From Sphingobium sp. BYY-5 (GTDB taxonomy: Bacteria; Pseudomonadota; Alphaproteobacteria; Sphingomonadales; Sphingomonadaceae), in contig NZ_JALEBH010000002.1 in the NCBI RefSeq assembly GCF_022758885.1, positions 124,001 to 188,000 of the forward strand: a stretch of 64,000 nucleotides of DNA, written 5' to 3'. The position numbers and the translations under genes were made by a program. This document shows, piece by piece, positions 32,757 through 41,132 of this stretch. Each line of letters opens with the position of its first letter. Position 1 is the stretch's first letter. Below the pieces are notes generated by a model. It worked only from the letters and a program-made list of their open reading frames with translations. It was not told the DNA's origin and did no database searches.

Positions 32757-33443
32757 ATGAGCCACAAGATACTGCTGATTGAGGATGACGCGACGACCGC
32801 GGATTATATCGTCAAAGGCCTCGTGGAAGAGGGCTTTGTCGTCGATCGGGCGGAGGATGGCCGCGACGGCCTGTTCATGGCGACGGAACGAACGCATGAT
32901 GCGATCATCCTCGACCGGATGCTACCCGGCATGGACGGTATGGCCGTGCTGGCCGCGATGCGGGCGGCGTCTATCACCACGCCGGTCATCATATTGTCGG
33001 CCCTTGGGGGCGCGGATGATCGTGTCTTGGGTCTCACCGGTGGATCGGACGACTATCTGGCGAAACCCTTCGCCTTCGCCGAACTGCTCGCCCGGCTCCG
33101 TATCGTCATCCGGCGGCGTGCGGGTGCGGAGGAGCGGGAAACCAGGCTGAGCTGCCACGACCTGGAGGTCGACCTGCTTTCCCGCAAGGTCAAGCGCGGT
33201 GGGCGTTCCATAGAGTTGCAGCCGCGCGAGTTCCGTCTGCTCGACTATCTGCTCCGGCACAAAGGGGAAGTGGTGACGCGGACCATGTTGCTGGAGGGCG
33301 TCTGGGATTATCATTTCGACCCCGGCACCAATGTCATCGACGTCCATATCAGCCGGTTGCGGCGCAAGATCGATGAGGAAGGAGAGATGCCGCTGATCCA
33401 CACGGTCAGAGGCGCGGGCTATCGCCTGAGCGAGCAGGGCTGA
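32757..33443 (+). CDS. OmpR-family response regulator
   Basis: 228 residues from ATG 32757 (MSHKILLIEDD), preceded by GGGTAGGGTGG; the frame is open from 32736. Receiver with acidic pair Glu9-Asp10-Asp11, phospho-acceptor Asp53 (ILDRMLPG) and K in DDYLAKPFAFAELLARL; the C-terminal winged helix has LQPREFRLLDYLLRHKGEVVTRTMLLEGVWDYHFDPGTNVIDVHISRLRRKID. It is followed 6 bp later by its sensor kinase. Targets are unknown; the upstream polysaccharide/AcvB genes on the same strand are candidates. Confidence 0.95.
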   Translation: MSHKILLIEDDATTADYIVKGLVEEGFVVDRAEDGRDGLFMATERTHDAIILDRMLPGMDGMAVLAAMRAASITTPVIILSALGGADDRVLGLTGGSDDYLAKPFAFAELLARLRIVIRRRAGAEERETRLSCHDLEVDLLSRKVKRGGRSIELQPREFRLLDYLLRHKGEVVTRTMLLEGVWDYHFDPGTNVIDVHISRLRRKIDEEGEMPLIHTVRGAGYRLSEQG

Positions 33444-33449
33444 CGCTTC

Positions 33450-34820
33450 GTGCGCTGGCGGCATTCGGTCATATGGCGCTTTGCCGCCCTCATTTTCCTG
33501 ATGCAGATCGCTTGCGTGCTGGTCGCTTTATGGGCGGTGCATCAGTTCACCGGCCGATCGATCAACCACGCCAGCCGGGAGGTGTCGGTCGGCCTGCGCG
33601 ACGATATCGCCGCAACCTATGCCGCCGCAGGCCTTGCCGCGGCGGGCGCGACCGTTCGCAACCGGATCGTCAATGACCGCAGCGGGGAGTCGGTGATCCT
33701 GCTGCTCTCCCCCACCGGGGAGAGGATCGCGGGCAATCTGAATGGCTGGCCGGCGAATGTGGGGGTTTCGGAAGAATGGCATCTCGCCAATCTCCTGCGC
33801 AACGACCGGCGTGGGCGGGAGCCGGAGGTGATCGGCCTGGTCAGCACCCGTTTCCCGGATGGCACGCGCTTGCTGACCGGCCATGTGGTTGAGGACGACC
33901 TTCGCTTCGGTGGTTTTCTGGAAACGGCGCTGGTGAGCGCCGTGCTGCTGGCGGTGCCACTGGCGGGAGGCGCCGCTTGGCTGTCGGCCGCCATAATCCG
34001 CCGCCGATTGCGATCCGTGATCGACACGGCGACGGCGATCGGCACGGGCGACATGGAACGCCGGATCGCGCTGACGGACAGCCGCGACATGTTCGATGCG
34101 CTGGGCCGCGCGATCAACGGGATGCTCGACCGGATCACCGGGCTGGTGGGCGAATTGCGGTTGGTCACGGATAGCCTTGCCCATGACCTGCGATCCCCGC
34201 TTACACGCTTGCGCGCCGTGATCGAGAATGCGCTGGGCAAGACCCAGGATGAAGGCAGCGTCCTGGCGCTGGAGCGGGTTCTGGAGGAGAGCGACATCCT
34301 GCTTCGAATGCTGAACACGGCGCTGACGATCAGCCGCGCGGAGGCCGGGATCGGCCGCGACAGCTTCGCGCAGCTAGATGTCGCGGCGCTGCTGCATGAT
34401 TTTCAGGACATGTATGGCGCGGTGGCCGAAGAGAAGGGCGTGACGATCATGGTCGACGCCCAGCCGCAGCTTGCCATCCGGGCACATCGGGAACTGATCG
34501 GCCAGGTGCTGTCTAATCTGATCGACAATGCGCTGAAATATGGCGGCGCCAACATCCGACTGTCAGCGCATCACGAGCCGGGCATGATCGTGATCGGCGT
34601 GGCGGACGATGGACCGGGGATAGCCGAGGAGCGGCGCGCGGAAGCACTCAAGCGGTTCGCGCGGCTGGATGCGTCACGCCATATCACAGGCGCCGGGCTG
34701 GGGCTTTCCCTGGCGGCGGCGGTGGCGCGCCTTCATGGTGGCGAACTCATCCTGGGGGATGCGAAACCGGGCCTGCTGGTGACATTGGCTTTGCCGATCG
34801 ATGGCGCTCGAACGACCTGA
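33450..34820 (+). CDS. Membrane sensor histidine kinase
   Basis: 456 residues from GTG 33450. Two TM helices (~10-30 and ~160-185) bracket a ~130-residue periplasmic sensor; a HAMP region follows (IIRRRLRSVIDTATAIGTGDMERRI). The dimerisation helix carries the phosphorylated His in LAHDLRSPLTRLR (~His244), and the ATPase domain has the N box (LSNLIDNALKYGG), G1 (VADDGPGI) and G2 (GAGLGLSLAAAVARLHGGEL). Pairs with the OmpR-type regulator upstream. The signal is unknown. Confidence 0.95.
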   Translation: MRWRHSVIWRFAALIFLMQIACVLVALWAVHQFTGRSINHASREVSVGLRDDIAATYAAAGLAAAGATVRNRIVNDRSGESVILLLSPTGERIAGNLNGWPANVGVSEEWHLANLLRNDRRGREPEVIGLVSTRFPDGTRLLTGHVVEDDLRFGGFLETALVSAVLLAVPLAGGAAWLSAAIIRRRLRSVIDTATAIGTGDMERRIALTDSRDMFDALGRAINGMLDRITGLVGELRLVTDSLAHDLRSPLTRLRAVIENALGKTQDEGSVLALERVLEESDILLRMLNTALTISRAEAGIGRDSFAQLDVAALLHDFQDMYGAVAEEKGVTIMVDAQPQLAIRAHRELIGQVLSNLIDNALKYGGANIRLSAHHEPGMIVIGVADDGPGIAEERRAEALKRFARLDASRHITGAGLGLSLAAAVARLHGGELILGDAKPGLLVTLALPIDGARTT

Positions 34821-34828
34821 CGTAGCGG

Positions 34829-36058
34829 CTAAGCCGTACTGATCGCCTGTTCCTGCCGTGCGACGACGGCGGTGACGGTCAGGTTGGCGCTGGCGCTGGC
34901 AACCGTCCGGGTCATGTCGAGCAACCGGTCGAAGGGCAGGACGAAACCCACCACCAGCGCGGTCTGTTCGGGTGAGACGCCAACGGCGGAGAGCACGGCG
35001 GCCAGCATGAAGAGCGAGGCTGATGGGATCGGCGCCGTGCCGAAGGCGGCGAGCGATCCGGTCAGCAGCATGATCGCCAGCATCGGCAGGTCGGGATGCA
35101 CGCCCAGCGCCTGGAGGCTGAAGATGCTGAGCAGCCCCACATACATGGCGGTGCCGTCCTTGCCGATGCTCGCACCGATCGGCAGCACGGTGGATGCGAT
35201 AGCGGGTTCGATGCGCAGGTCTTCCAACGCGACCCGCAGCGCTACGGGCAGGGTCGCGGCCGAGGAGGCGGTGGAAAAGGCGACGAGCAATGGGTCGATC
35301 GCGGCACGGAAGAAACGACGGACCGACAGGCGCGCGACCAGCCGGATAAGCGGGAGGTGGACCAGCAATATCTGCGCGACGACGCCCAGCAGGACGCAGA
35401 GCGCTAGCCACCCGATATTGGTGAAGACCGCGACGCCATTGTCCGCCACCGCCTTGGCGATCAGCGCGAGGACACCGAAGGGCGTGATTTCCATGACGAT
35501 GCGGACGAGGTGGAACAGCACGCGGCTGGCCGATTGCAGCATGGCCGCCATCGGCCGCCCTTCCTCCCCGGCCAGGATGACGCCGAAACCCAGCAGCATG
35601 GCGAAGAAGATGATCGCCAGCATGTCCCCTTCGGCCAGCGACTGGACGATGTTGACCGGGACGATGCCGATCAACTGGTCGTGCAGCGACTTGGCCTCGC
35701 CCAGCGCATGAGGAATCGCCTTGCCCAGCGCCGCACCGGTGCCGGGTTCGATCAGCAGGCCGAGCGCCATGCCCACCGAAACGGCGCAGGCGGTGGTGAT
35801 GGCGAAGAGGAGTACCGTGCGCCCGCCGACCGACCCCAACCGGCGCGGATCGGCGAGTGCGGTGACGCCCGAGGCGATGGAGACGAAGACGATCGGAACG
35901 ACCAGCATCCGGATCAGCCGGACGAAGACTTCGCCGACAAAGGCGATCCAGGGCGCGGCTGCGGGCCAGAAGAGGCCGAGCAGCACACCGGCGATCAGGC
36001 CGCCCACAACGCGCTGCCAAAGTGGGATAGCGAACCAGCGACGAAGAAGCCCAGTCAT
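34829..36058 (-). CDS. Dicarboxylate/amino-acid:cation symporter (DAACS, GltP/DctA type)
   Basis: 409 residues from ATG 36058 (MTGLLRRWFAIPLWQ); the frame is open from 36145 but would overlap dgcA. Eight or so TM segments plus re-entrant loops, with VRLIRMLVVPIVFVSI, the serine-rich AFSTASSAATLPVALR, LPIGASIGKDGTAMYVGL and the tip 2 segment FGTAPIPSASLFML. This family takes up glutamate, aspartate or dicarboxylates with Na+ or H+. Third gene of the dgcN-dgcA-symporter operon, so glutamate (perhaps the D-form) is the likely cargo. Confidence 0.9.
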   Translation of the reverse strand: MTGLLRRWFAIPLWQRVVGGLIAGVLLGLFWPAAAPWIAFVGEVFVRLIRMLVVPIVFVSIASGVTALADPRRLGSVGGRTVLLFAITTACAVSVGMALGLLIEPGTGAALGKAIPHALGEAKSLHDQLIGIVPVNIVQSLAEGDMLAIIFFAMLLGFGVILAGEEGRPMAAMLQSASRVLFHLVRIVMEITPFGVLALIAKAVADNGVAVFTNIGWLALCVLLGVVAQILLVHLPLIRLVARLSVRRFFRAAIDPLLVAFSTASSAATLPVALRVALEDLRIEPAIASTVLPIGASIGKDGTAMYVGLLSIFSLQALGVHPDLPMLAIMLLTGSLAAFGTAPIPSASLFMLAAVLSAVGVSPEQTALVVGFVLPFDRLLDMTRTVASASANLTVTAVVARQEQAISTA

Positions 36059-36080
36059 CGATGGTCGCCCCAAGCCATGA

Positions 36081-37073
36081 TTACATCCCGCCCCAGAAGC
36101 CCGGTTGCGGCGGCAACAAATGGCCACGATCGCCAGTGACGCCACCGTCGCGGTCGGCCGAGAGCCAGAGCGGCCCGTCGAGATCGACGAAGGCGCTGCC
36201 CGCCGCGATAACCCATGCAGGCGCGATCGAGAGCGAGGAGCAGATCATGCAGCCGGTCATGACGCCAAGGCCACGCGCGCGCGCATCTTGCGCCAGGTCC
36301 AGCGCGGCGGTGAGGCCGCCGGCCTTGTCGAGCTTGATATTCACCACGCCATAGCCGTCGGGCAGCTTGTCGAGGTCGGCCGCGACATGGACGGATTCGT
36401 CGGCGGCGATCGGGATGGCGGAGCGGAAGCCGCTCAACGCTGCATCCTCATGCGCGGGCAGGGGCTGTTCCAGCAGGTCGATGCGCAATTCCGTCATCAG
36501 CCCTTGAAGGTCGCTGACCTCTGCGATGGTCCAGCTTTCATTGGGGTCGACGATCACGCGCGGCGCAGGCGCGGCGGTGCGGACGGCGCGAAGCTGACCG
36601 GCAGGATCGGTGCGGTCGACCTTCACCTTGATGAGCGGTACATCGGCCAGCGCGGCGGCGGCCAGCCCCATGGCGTCCGGCGTATCGAGGCCGACGGTCA
36701 TGGCGGTGGCGATCGGGTGCAGCGGCTTGGGGATGCCCATGGCGGTGGCGATGTCGCTGCCAGTCAGCCGCAATTCCAGATCCCATAGCGCGCAATCGAC
36801 CGCGTTGCGGGCCGCGCCTGCCGGCAGGATGTCCAGCAGACCGCGCCGGCTGATGCCCGCCTCCAGCGCTGCGCGCACTGCCTCGATCTCCGCGATGCTG
36901 GTTTCGACGCTCTCGCCGTAGCGGGGATAGGGGACGCACTCGCCCCGGCCGGCAACACCATTTTCAACGATGGTGACGGTGACAACCTCGGCCACGGTCT
37001 TGACACCGCGCGAGATGCGGAAGGGAGTGGCGAGGGGAAAGACTTCCCCCAGGGCGGTCAGCGTGCGGCGCAT
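36081..37073 (-). CDS. dgcA: N-acetyl-D-glutamate racemase / dipeptide-epimerase-like enolase-superfamily enzyme
   Basis: 330 residues. Enolase superfamily: capping domain, then a barrel with LIKVKVDRTD (KxK general base), VIVDPNESWTIA, DLLEQPLP, IAADESVHVA (metal ligands Asp, Glu, Asp) and NIKLDKAGGL (second Lys). Sequence and position directly after a DUF1611 gene match DgcA of the DgcN-DgcA D-glutamate pathway, which converts N-acetyl-D-Glu to N-acetyl-L-Glu. An L-Ala-D/L-Glu epimerase is the alternative, but that enzyme does not normally sit with DgcN. It starts 5 bp after dgcN. Confidence 0.85.
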   Translation of the reverse strand: MRRTLTALGEVFPLATPFRISRGVKTVAEVVTVTIVENGVAGRGECVPYPRYGESVETSIAEIEAVRAALEAGISRRGLLDILPAGAARNAVDCALWDLELRLTGSDIATAMGIPKPLHPIATAMTVGLDTPDAMGLAAAALADVPLIKVKVDRTDPAGQLRAVRTAAPAPRVIVDPNESWTIAEVSDLQGLMTELRIDLLEQPLPAHEDAALSGFRSAIPIAADESVHVAADLDKLPDGYGVVNIKLDKAGGLTAALDLAQDARARGLGVMTGCMICSSLSIAPAWVIAAGSAFVDLDGPLWLSADRDGGVTGDRGHLLPPQPGFWGGM

Positions 37074-37078
37074 GGGAT

Positions 37079-38122
37079 TCAGGCATTCTCCGTTGCGGTG
37101 GCGGCTGTCGCGGCGGGCATTTCCAGCAGCCGGTCGAGGATCGCCTCCACACCCATGCGATAGGGATCGGAACAGGGCAAGCCGAACTCTTCCGCCGTGC
37201 GGGTGCAGAGCGCCACGGCTTCCTCTTCATCCATGGCGGAAGTGTTGAGCGCAATGCCCACGACGCGGACGTCGGGATTGGTCAGGCGGGCGGTGCGCAC
37301 ATTCGCGTCCAGACATTCGGTGAGGCCCGGCGGCCTGTAATGGGGCAGGCCGCGCATGGTCTGGCGCATCGGATCGTGGCACAGCACGAGGGCGTCGGGC
37401 TGGGCGCCGTGGAGCAGGCCGGTCGACACGCCTGCGAAGGAGGGATGGAAGAGCGACCCTTGCCCCTCGATCAAATCCCAGCCGCCGTCATGGCGATCGG
37501 GCGAAATCTGCTCGATCGCGCCGGAGATGAAGTCGGCCACCACGGCGTCCAGCGGCACGCCGTCCCCGGCGATCAGGATGCCGGTCTGACCGGTCGCGCG
37601 GAAATCTGCGGGCACGCCACGCGCTGCAAGCGCGCGGGCGAGGCAGAGGGTGGTGTACATCTTGCCGACCGAACAGTCGGTGCCGACCGTCAGCAGCCGC
37701 TTGCCCGCGCGACGCTTGCCGTTGCCGACCGGAATGTCGGGGCGGGGATCGCGCACGTCATGCAGCGCGCGGCCCAGGCGCGTGGCGGCCTGCACCAGGC
37801 GCGGCTCATCTTTCAAACGCTGGTGCAGGCCCGATGCTATGTCGAGGCCGGCGTCCATCGCCGCCAGCGCATCGCGCACCAGATCCTCGCCCAGCGTGCC
37901 GCCGGCATTGGCGATGCCCAGCACCAGCGTCCGCGCGCCAGCCGCATGGGCCGCGGCGAAGTCCATGCGGGGCAGGTTCAGGGTCAGCCCGCAATCGTCA
38001 TGGCGAAACTCGCCCACGCAAATGTCGGGGCGAAACACCGCCAGGCCGCGCGATGTCTTGATGCCGATCTCGTCATTGCTGTGGCCGAGATAGAGGAGAT
38101 AGGGCGTGGCGATCATGGACAT
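37079..38122 (-). CDS. dgcN: D-glutamate N-acetyltransferase (DUF1611)
   Basis: 347 residues from ATG 38122 (MSMIATPYLLYLGHSNDEIG); the frame is open from 38191 but the extra part overlaps the regulatory repeat region. The N-terminal Rossmann-like part (IKTSRGLAVFRP) is followed by a P-loop, GTDCSVGKM (~147-155), and WDLIEGQGSLFHPSFAGVS. This is the DUF1611 family, of which DgcN N-acetylates D-glutamate as the first step of its catabolism in marine proteobacteria. Adjacent dgcA, a LysR gene and a glutamate-type symporter support that role. Confidence 0.85.
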   Translation of the reverse strand: MSMIATPYLLYLGHSNDEIGIKTSRGLAVFRPDICVGEFRHDDCGLTLNLPRMDFAAAHAAGARTLVLGIANAGGTLGEDLVRDALAAMDAGLDIASGLHQRLKDEPRLVQAATRLGRALHDVRDPRPDIPVGNGKRRAGKRLLTVGTDCSVGKMYTTLCLARALAARGVPADFRATGQTGILIAGDGVPLDAVVADFISGAIEQISPDRHDGGWDLIEGQGSLFHPSFAGVSTGLLHGAQPDALVLCHDPMRQTMRGLPHYRPPGLTECLDANVRTARLTNPDVRVVGIALNTSAMDEEEAVALCTRTAEEFGLPCSDPYRMGVEAILDRLLEMPAATAATATENA

Positions 38123-38193
38123 TTCGAACCTGTGATGATGGGACGTCCGCTTTATCGCCCTGGCCCGGCCAACCCCAATATCCATGCCCACAT

Positions 38194-38218
38194 AGGCTAT
38201 AGCCTGATGCTATAGGCT
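38194..38218. promoter_or_regulatory. LysR-type box upstream of dgcN
   Basis: AGGCTATAGC-CTGAT-GCTATAGGCT is an inverted repeat with one mismatched pair, centred about 84 bp upstream of the dgcN start and overlapping the stop codon of the LysR gene. The core CTATAG is doubled. The position fits a LysR activator site at -60 of a short leader promoter. Confidence 0.5.
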
Positions 38219-39094
38219 CTCAATCACCTCCGACAGCAAGGCCAGAAATTCCGAAGCCGTCTTCGATGGTGGGCGGTTCTGCAGATAGACGGCGTTGATG
38301 TCGAAGGTGATGGCGGGCTGGAGCGGTCGGCTGGCAAGGCCCGGCGCGACGGAGGCATGGGCGGTGAAATTATCGACGATCGCCATGCCGACACCGGCGC
38401 GGACCAGGGCCGCCGCGATATAATAAGTGCGGGCCGACACCACTTCGTCCAGTTCGACGTCGAGGCGGTTGAGTTCGCTCGACAGGACGCGACCGATCGG
38501 GCCGCTCTGGACCGGGCTGATGAACTTGTGGTGGCGCAGTTCCTCCAGGTGGAGGCGGCTGGGAGCATCGGGCATGTCCTCCTCACGATAGAGAACGACC
38601 AGTTCGCCCTCGCCGATCACCTGATGGGAAACGGGCGCGGACAGCGGCACTTCGAAGCTGATCGCGATGTCGGTTTCGCGTTCATAAAGTTTGCGTACCA
38701 TTTCATCATGATGCAGCGTCTGGAGGTCGAACATGATATCCTCATGCCCGCGCAGGAAGCGCGCGACCGCATCGGGGATCGCGCCAAGCCCCAGCGAAGG
38801 GAGGGCCGAGACGCGGAGCAAACCGCCTCGCCCGTGCCGCATATTCTGCGCCGCCTGACGCAGCGATCGGACGCGATCCTGAATGTCGGAGACTTCGGCG
38901 AAGAGGGTGCGGGCGTCCTGTGTCGGGATGAGGCGGCCCTTGGATCGTTCGAACAGGGACAGGCCGATTGATCGTTCGGCATGGCGCAGCACCTTGGTGA
39001 CGGCGGGCTGCGACACGTTGAGCGCGCGTGCCGCGGCGCTGACGGTGCCGTGCAGATAGACGGCGTGGAAAATCTCGATCTGGCGCAGGTTCAT
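38210..39094 (-). CDS. LysR-family regulator of the D-glutamate operon
   Basis: 294 residues from ATG 39094 (MNLRQIEIFHAVYLHG); the frame is open from 39151. N-terminal HTH: GTVSAAARALNVSQPAVTKVLRHAERSIGLSLFER; C-terminal effector domain with LRVSALPSLGLGAIPDAVARF and LVRAGVGMAIVDNFTA. DgcR, the LysR activator of dgcN-dgcA in Pseudoalteromonas, responds to D-glutamate, and this gene lies directly upstream of dgcN, so the same role is likely. Candidate sites lie at 38194-38218 and 39150-39173. Confidence 0.88.
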   Translation of the reverse strand: MNLRQIEIFHAVYLHGTVSAAARALNVSQPAVTKVLRHAERSIGLSLFERSKGRLIPTQDARTLFAEVSDIQDRVRSLRQAAQNMRHGRGGLLRVSALPSLGLGAIPDAVARFLRGHEDIMFDLQTLHHDEMVRKLYERETDIAISFEVPLSAPVSHQVIGEGELVVLYREEDMPDAPSRLHLEELRHHKFISPVQSGPIGRVLSSELNRLDVELDEVVSARTYYIAAALVRAGVGMAIVDNFTAHASVAPGLASRPLQPAITFDINAVYLQNRPPSKTASEFLALLSEVIESL

Positions 39095-39149
39095 AGGTGT
39101 TGTCCCCTTTGGCTGCGGCCTGTCCTTGCGATCAACGACAGCGGCTCTC

Positions 39150-39173
39150 ATAACCGCTATGACATCCGGTTAT
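39150..39173. promoter_or_regulatory. Inverted repeat between lysR and the deacylase gene
   Basis: ATAACCG and CGGTTAT form a perfect 7-10-7 inverted repeat in the 166-bp region between the LysR gene (start 39094, minus) and the deacylase gene (start 39261, plus). Suitable for autoregulation and for control of the deacylase gene. Confidence 0.45.
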
Positions 39174-39260
39174 AGGTCGCGCAACATGCCGGCTATGGAC
39201 GGCAGAGACTTATCGGGGCCATGTTGCCGATAAGGCTCACCCTGCAAGGATTCCTTACCC

Positions 39261-40883
39261 ATGCCATGTTCGTCCGCTTTCCGTCGCTTTCGAGCCTTGC
39301 TCCTGACGAGCGGGCTGGCTGCCACGGTCGCGAGTGCGACGCCGGTGGAAAAGGTGGATATACTCATCACGGGCGGAACCATCTATGACGGTGGCACGGG
39401 CAAGCCCTATGTCGGCGACGTCGCGTTGAAGGGCGACCGGATCATCTATGTGGGGCGCACGGGGCACTTGGCGGCGACCCAGGTTATCGATGCCAAGGGA
39501 ATGATCGTCGCGCCCGGCTTCATCGATGCGCACACCCATGCGGACAGCTTCATTCGGTCCCCCGACCAGGCAACGCGCGTCAACGCCGCCTGGCTGGACC
39601 AGGGGGTCAGTACCGTGATGATCGGCGTTGACGGCTATGGCACGCCCGATGTCGGGGAAGATGCGGCGAAGCTGCAGGCGTCGGGCATCGGCACCAATAT
39701 CGTGCCTTTCATCGGCTTTGGCACGGTGCGCCAGCGGGTGTTGGGACAGGATGCCCGCGCCCCCCGGCCGGAAGAACTGGACGCAATGAAGGCCATGGTG
39801 GCCAAGGGTATGTGCGAGGGTGCGGTGGGCTTTTCCGCCGGGCTTTTCTACGCCCCGCAGAGCTTTGCCAGAACCGATGAAGTGGTCGCCTTGGCGCGGG
39901 AGGCCGCGATCCGGGGCGGTTTGTACGACACGCACCAGCGTGACGAGTCGAGCTATACGATTGGCCTGCTGGGATCGGTGAAGGAAGCGATCGACATTGG
40001 CAGGCAGGCCGGGATGCCGGTCCATTTCGCGCATTTGAAGGCGCTGGGCGTCGACGTGCAGGGGCAGGCGCCTGTCGTCATTGCCGAGATTGAGGCGGCG
40101 CGGAAGGCGGGGCAGGACGTGACCGCCGACCAATACCCTTGGTTGGCGTCGGGATCGAGCCTGGACGCATCGCTGCTGCCCGGCTGGGCAGTCGATGGCG
40201 GCGGGGCGGCGCTGGTCAAGCGGCTGGACTATCCGGCGACCCTGAGGCGTATCCGTGACGAGATGCAGAACAATCTGCGTCGCCGTGGCGGGGCGAAGGC
40301 GCTGCTGTTGATCGCGGATGGCTTCCCCTGGACCGGCAAGACGCTGGAACAGGTGGCGGCACAATGGCAGATGGACCCGCGCGATGCGGCGTTGCGCATC
40401 ATCCGCCAGAGCATCGAGACGACGGAGGTGGAGAAAAAGGGCAAGGGCACGGCGGTCGCCTCCTTCAACATGGCGCAGGCCGATGTCGACCTGTTGATGC
40501 GGCAGCCCTGGGTGGTGACGTCGTCGGATGGGTCGGACGGTCATCCGCGCATGTTCGCGACCTTTCCCGAAAAATATGTCCAATATGTCCGCGATCGGAA
40601 GGTTATCAGCCTCCAGACTTTCATCCGCCAGTCGACAGGCCGGACGGCGGATATCTACAAGCTCGACCATCGCGGCTATCTGAAGTCGGGCTATTATGCC
40701 GATGTGGTGGTGATCGACCCCGCCCGTTATGCACCCCGCGCCGACTATGTGCATCCGCGCGAGTTGAGTGTTGGGGTGAACAAATTGTTCGTGAACGGAG
40801 CGCTGGCAGTAAGCGACAGCCAGACGACGGGTGCGACCGCCGGTCGGGCGCTGCTGCGTCAGAAGCCGACGGCCTGTCCGTAA
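39261..40883 (+). CDS. Exported N-acyl-D-amino-acid deacylase
   Basis: 540 residues with a Sec signal peptide (cleavage near TVASA). Amidohydrolase-superfamily D-aminoacylase: DILITGGTIYDGGTGKP, APGFIDAHTHAD (first metal His pair), MCEGAVGFSAGLFYAP, THQRDESSY, VHFAHLKALG and the late catalytic Asp in TSSDGSDGHPRM. It hydrolyses N-acyl-D-amino acids to the free D-amino acid and an acid; the signal peptide puts it in the periplasm. It is divergent from the LysR/dgcN/dgcA/symporter genes and could feed them D-glutamate (inference). Confidence 0.9.
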   Translation: MPCSSAFRRFRALLLTSGLAATVASATPVEKVDILITGGTIYDGGTGKPYVGDVALKGDRIIYVGRTGHLAATQVIDAKGMIVAPGFIDAHTHADSFIRSPDQATRVNAAWLDQGVSTVMIGVDGYGTPDVGEDAAKLQASGIGTNIVPFIGFGTVRQRVLGQDARAPRPEELDAMKAMVAKGMCEGAVGFSAGLFYAPQSFARTDEVVALAREAAIRGGLYDTHQRDESSYTIGLLGSVKEAIDIGRQAGMPVHFAHLKALGVDVQGQAPVVIAEIEAARKAGQDVTADQYPWLASGSSLDASLLPGWAVDGGGAALVKRLDYPATLRRIRDEMQNNLRRRGGAKALLLIADGFPWTGKTLEQVAAQWQMDPRDAALRIIRQSIETTEVEKKGKGTAVASFNMAQADVDLLMRQPWVVTSSDGSDGHPRMFATFPEKYVQYVRDRKVISLQTFIRQSTGRTADIYKLDHRGYLKSGYYADVVVIDPARYAPRADYVHPRELSVGVNKLFVNGALAVSDSQTTGATAGRALLRQKPTACP

Positions 40884-41132
40884 AAGTAGCAGTAATAGCC
40901 AGATTTTTCACTGATATATAATCGCTGAGCTAATGGAGGCTTATAGTTTACGGCAGCTGCTGGGACATGTGCGAAGCTGCTGCGCTGGATTGGTGCCTGG
41001 GCCGCCGGTGGTAATGAGGTTGTCCGTTACTGAGAAGGGCAACTCAACAGTTGAGCGACGAAGAAGGGGCGGTTGCCGTTGCGGAGATGTTTCCATGGAT
41101 CGTCTTCCTCACAAAGCTTCAGGGAATGTTCG

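Noticed and set aside
40884..41132. Possible insertion-sequence remnant upstream of the aminotransferase
   Set aside because: Slightly different composition and a small palindrome, but no terminal inverted repeats, target duplication or transposase similarity visible.
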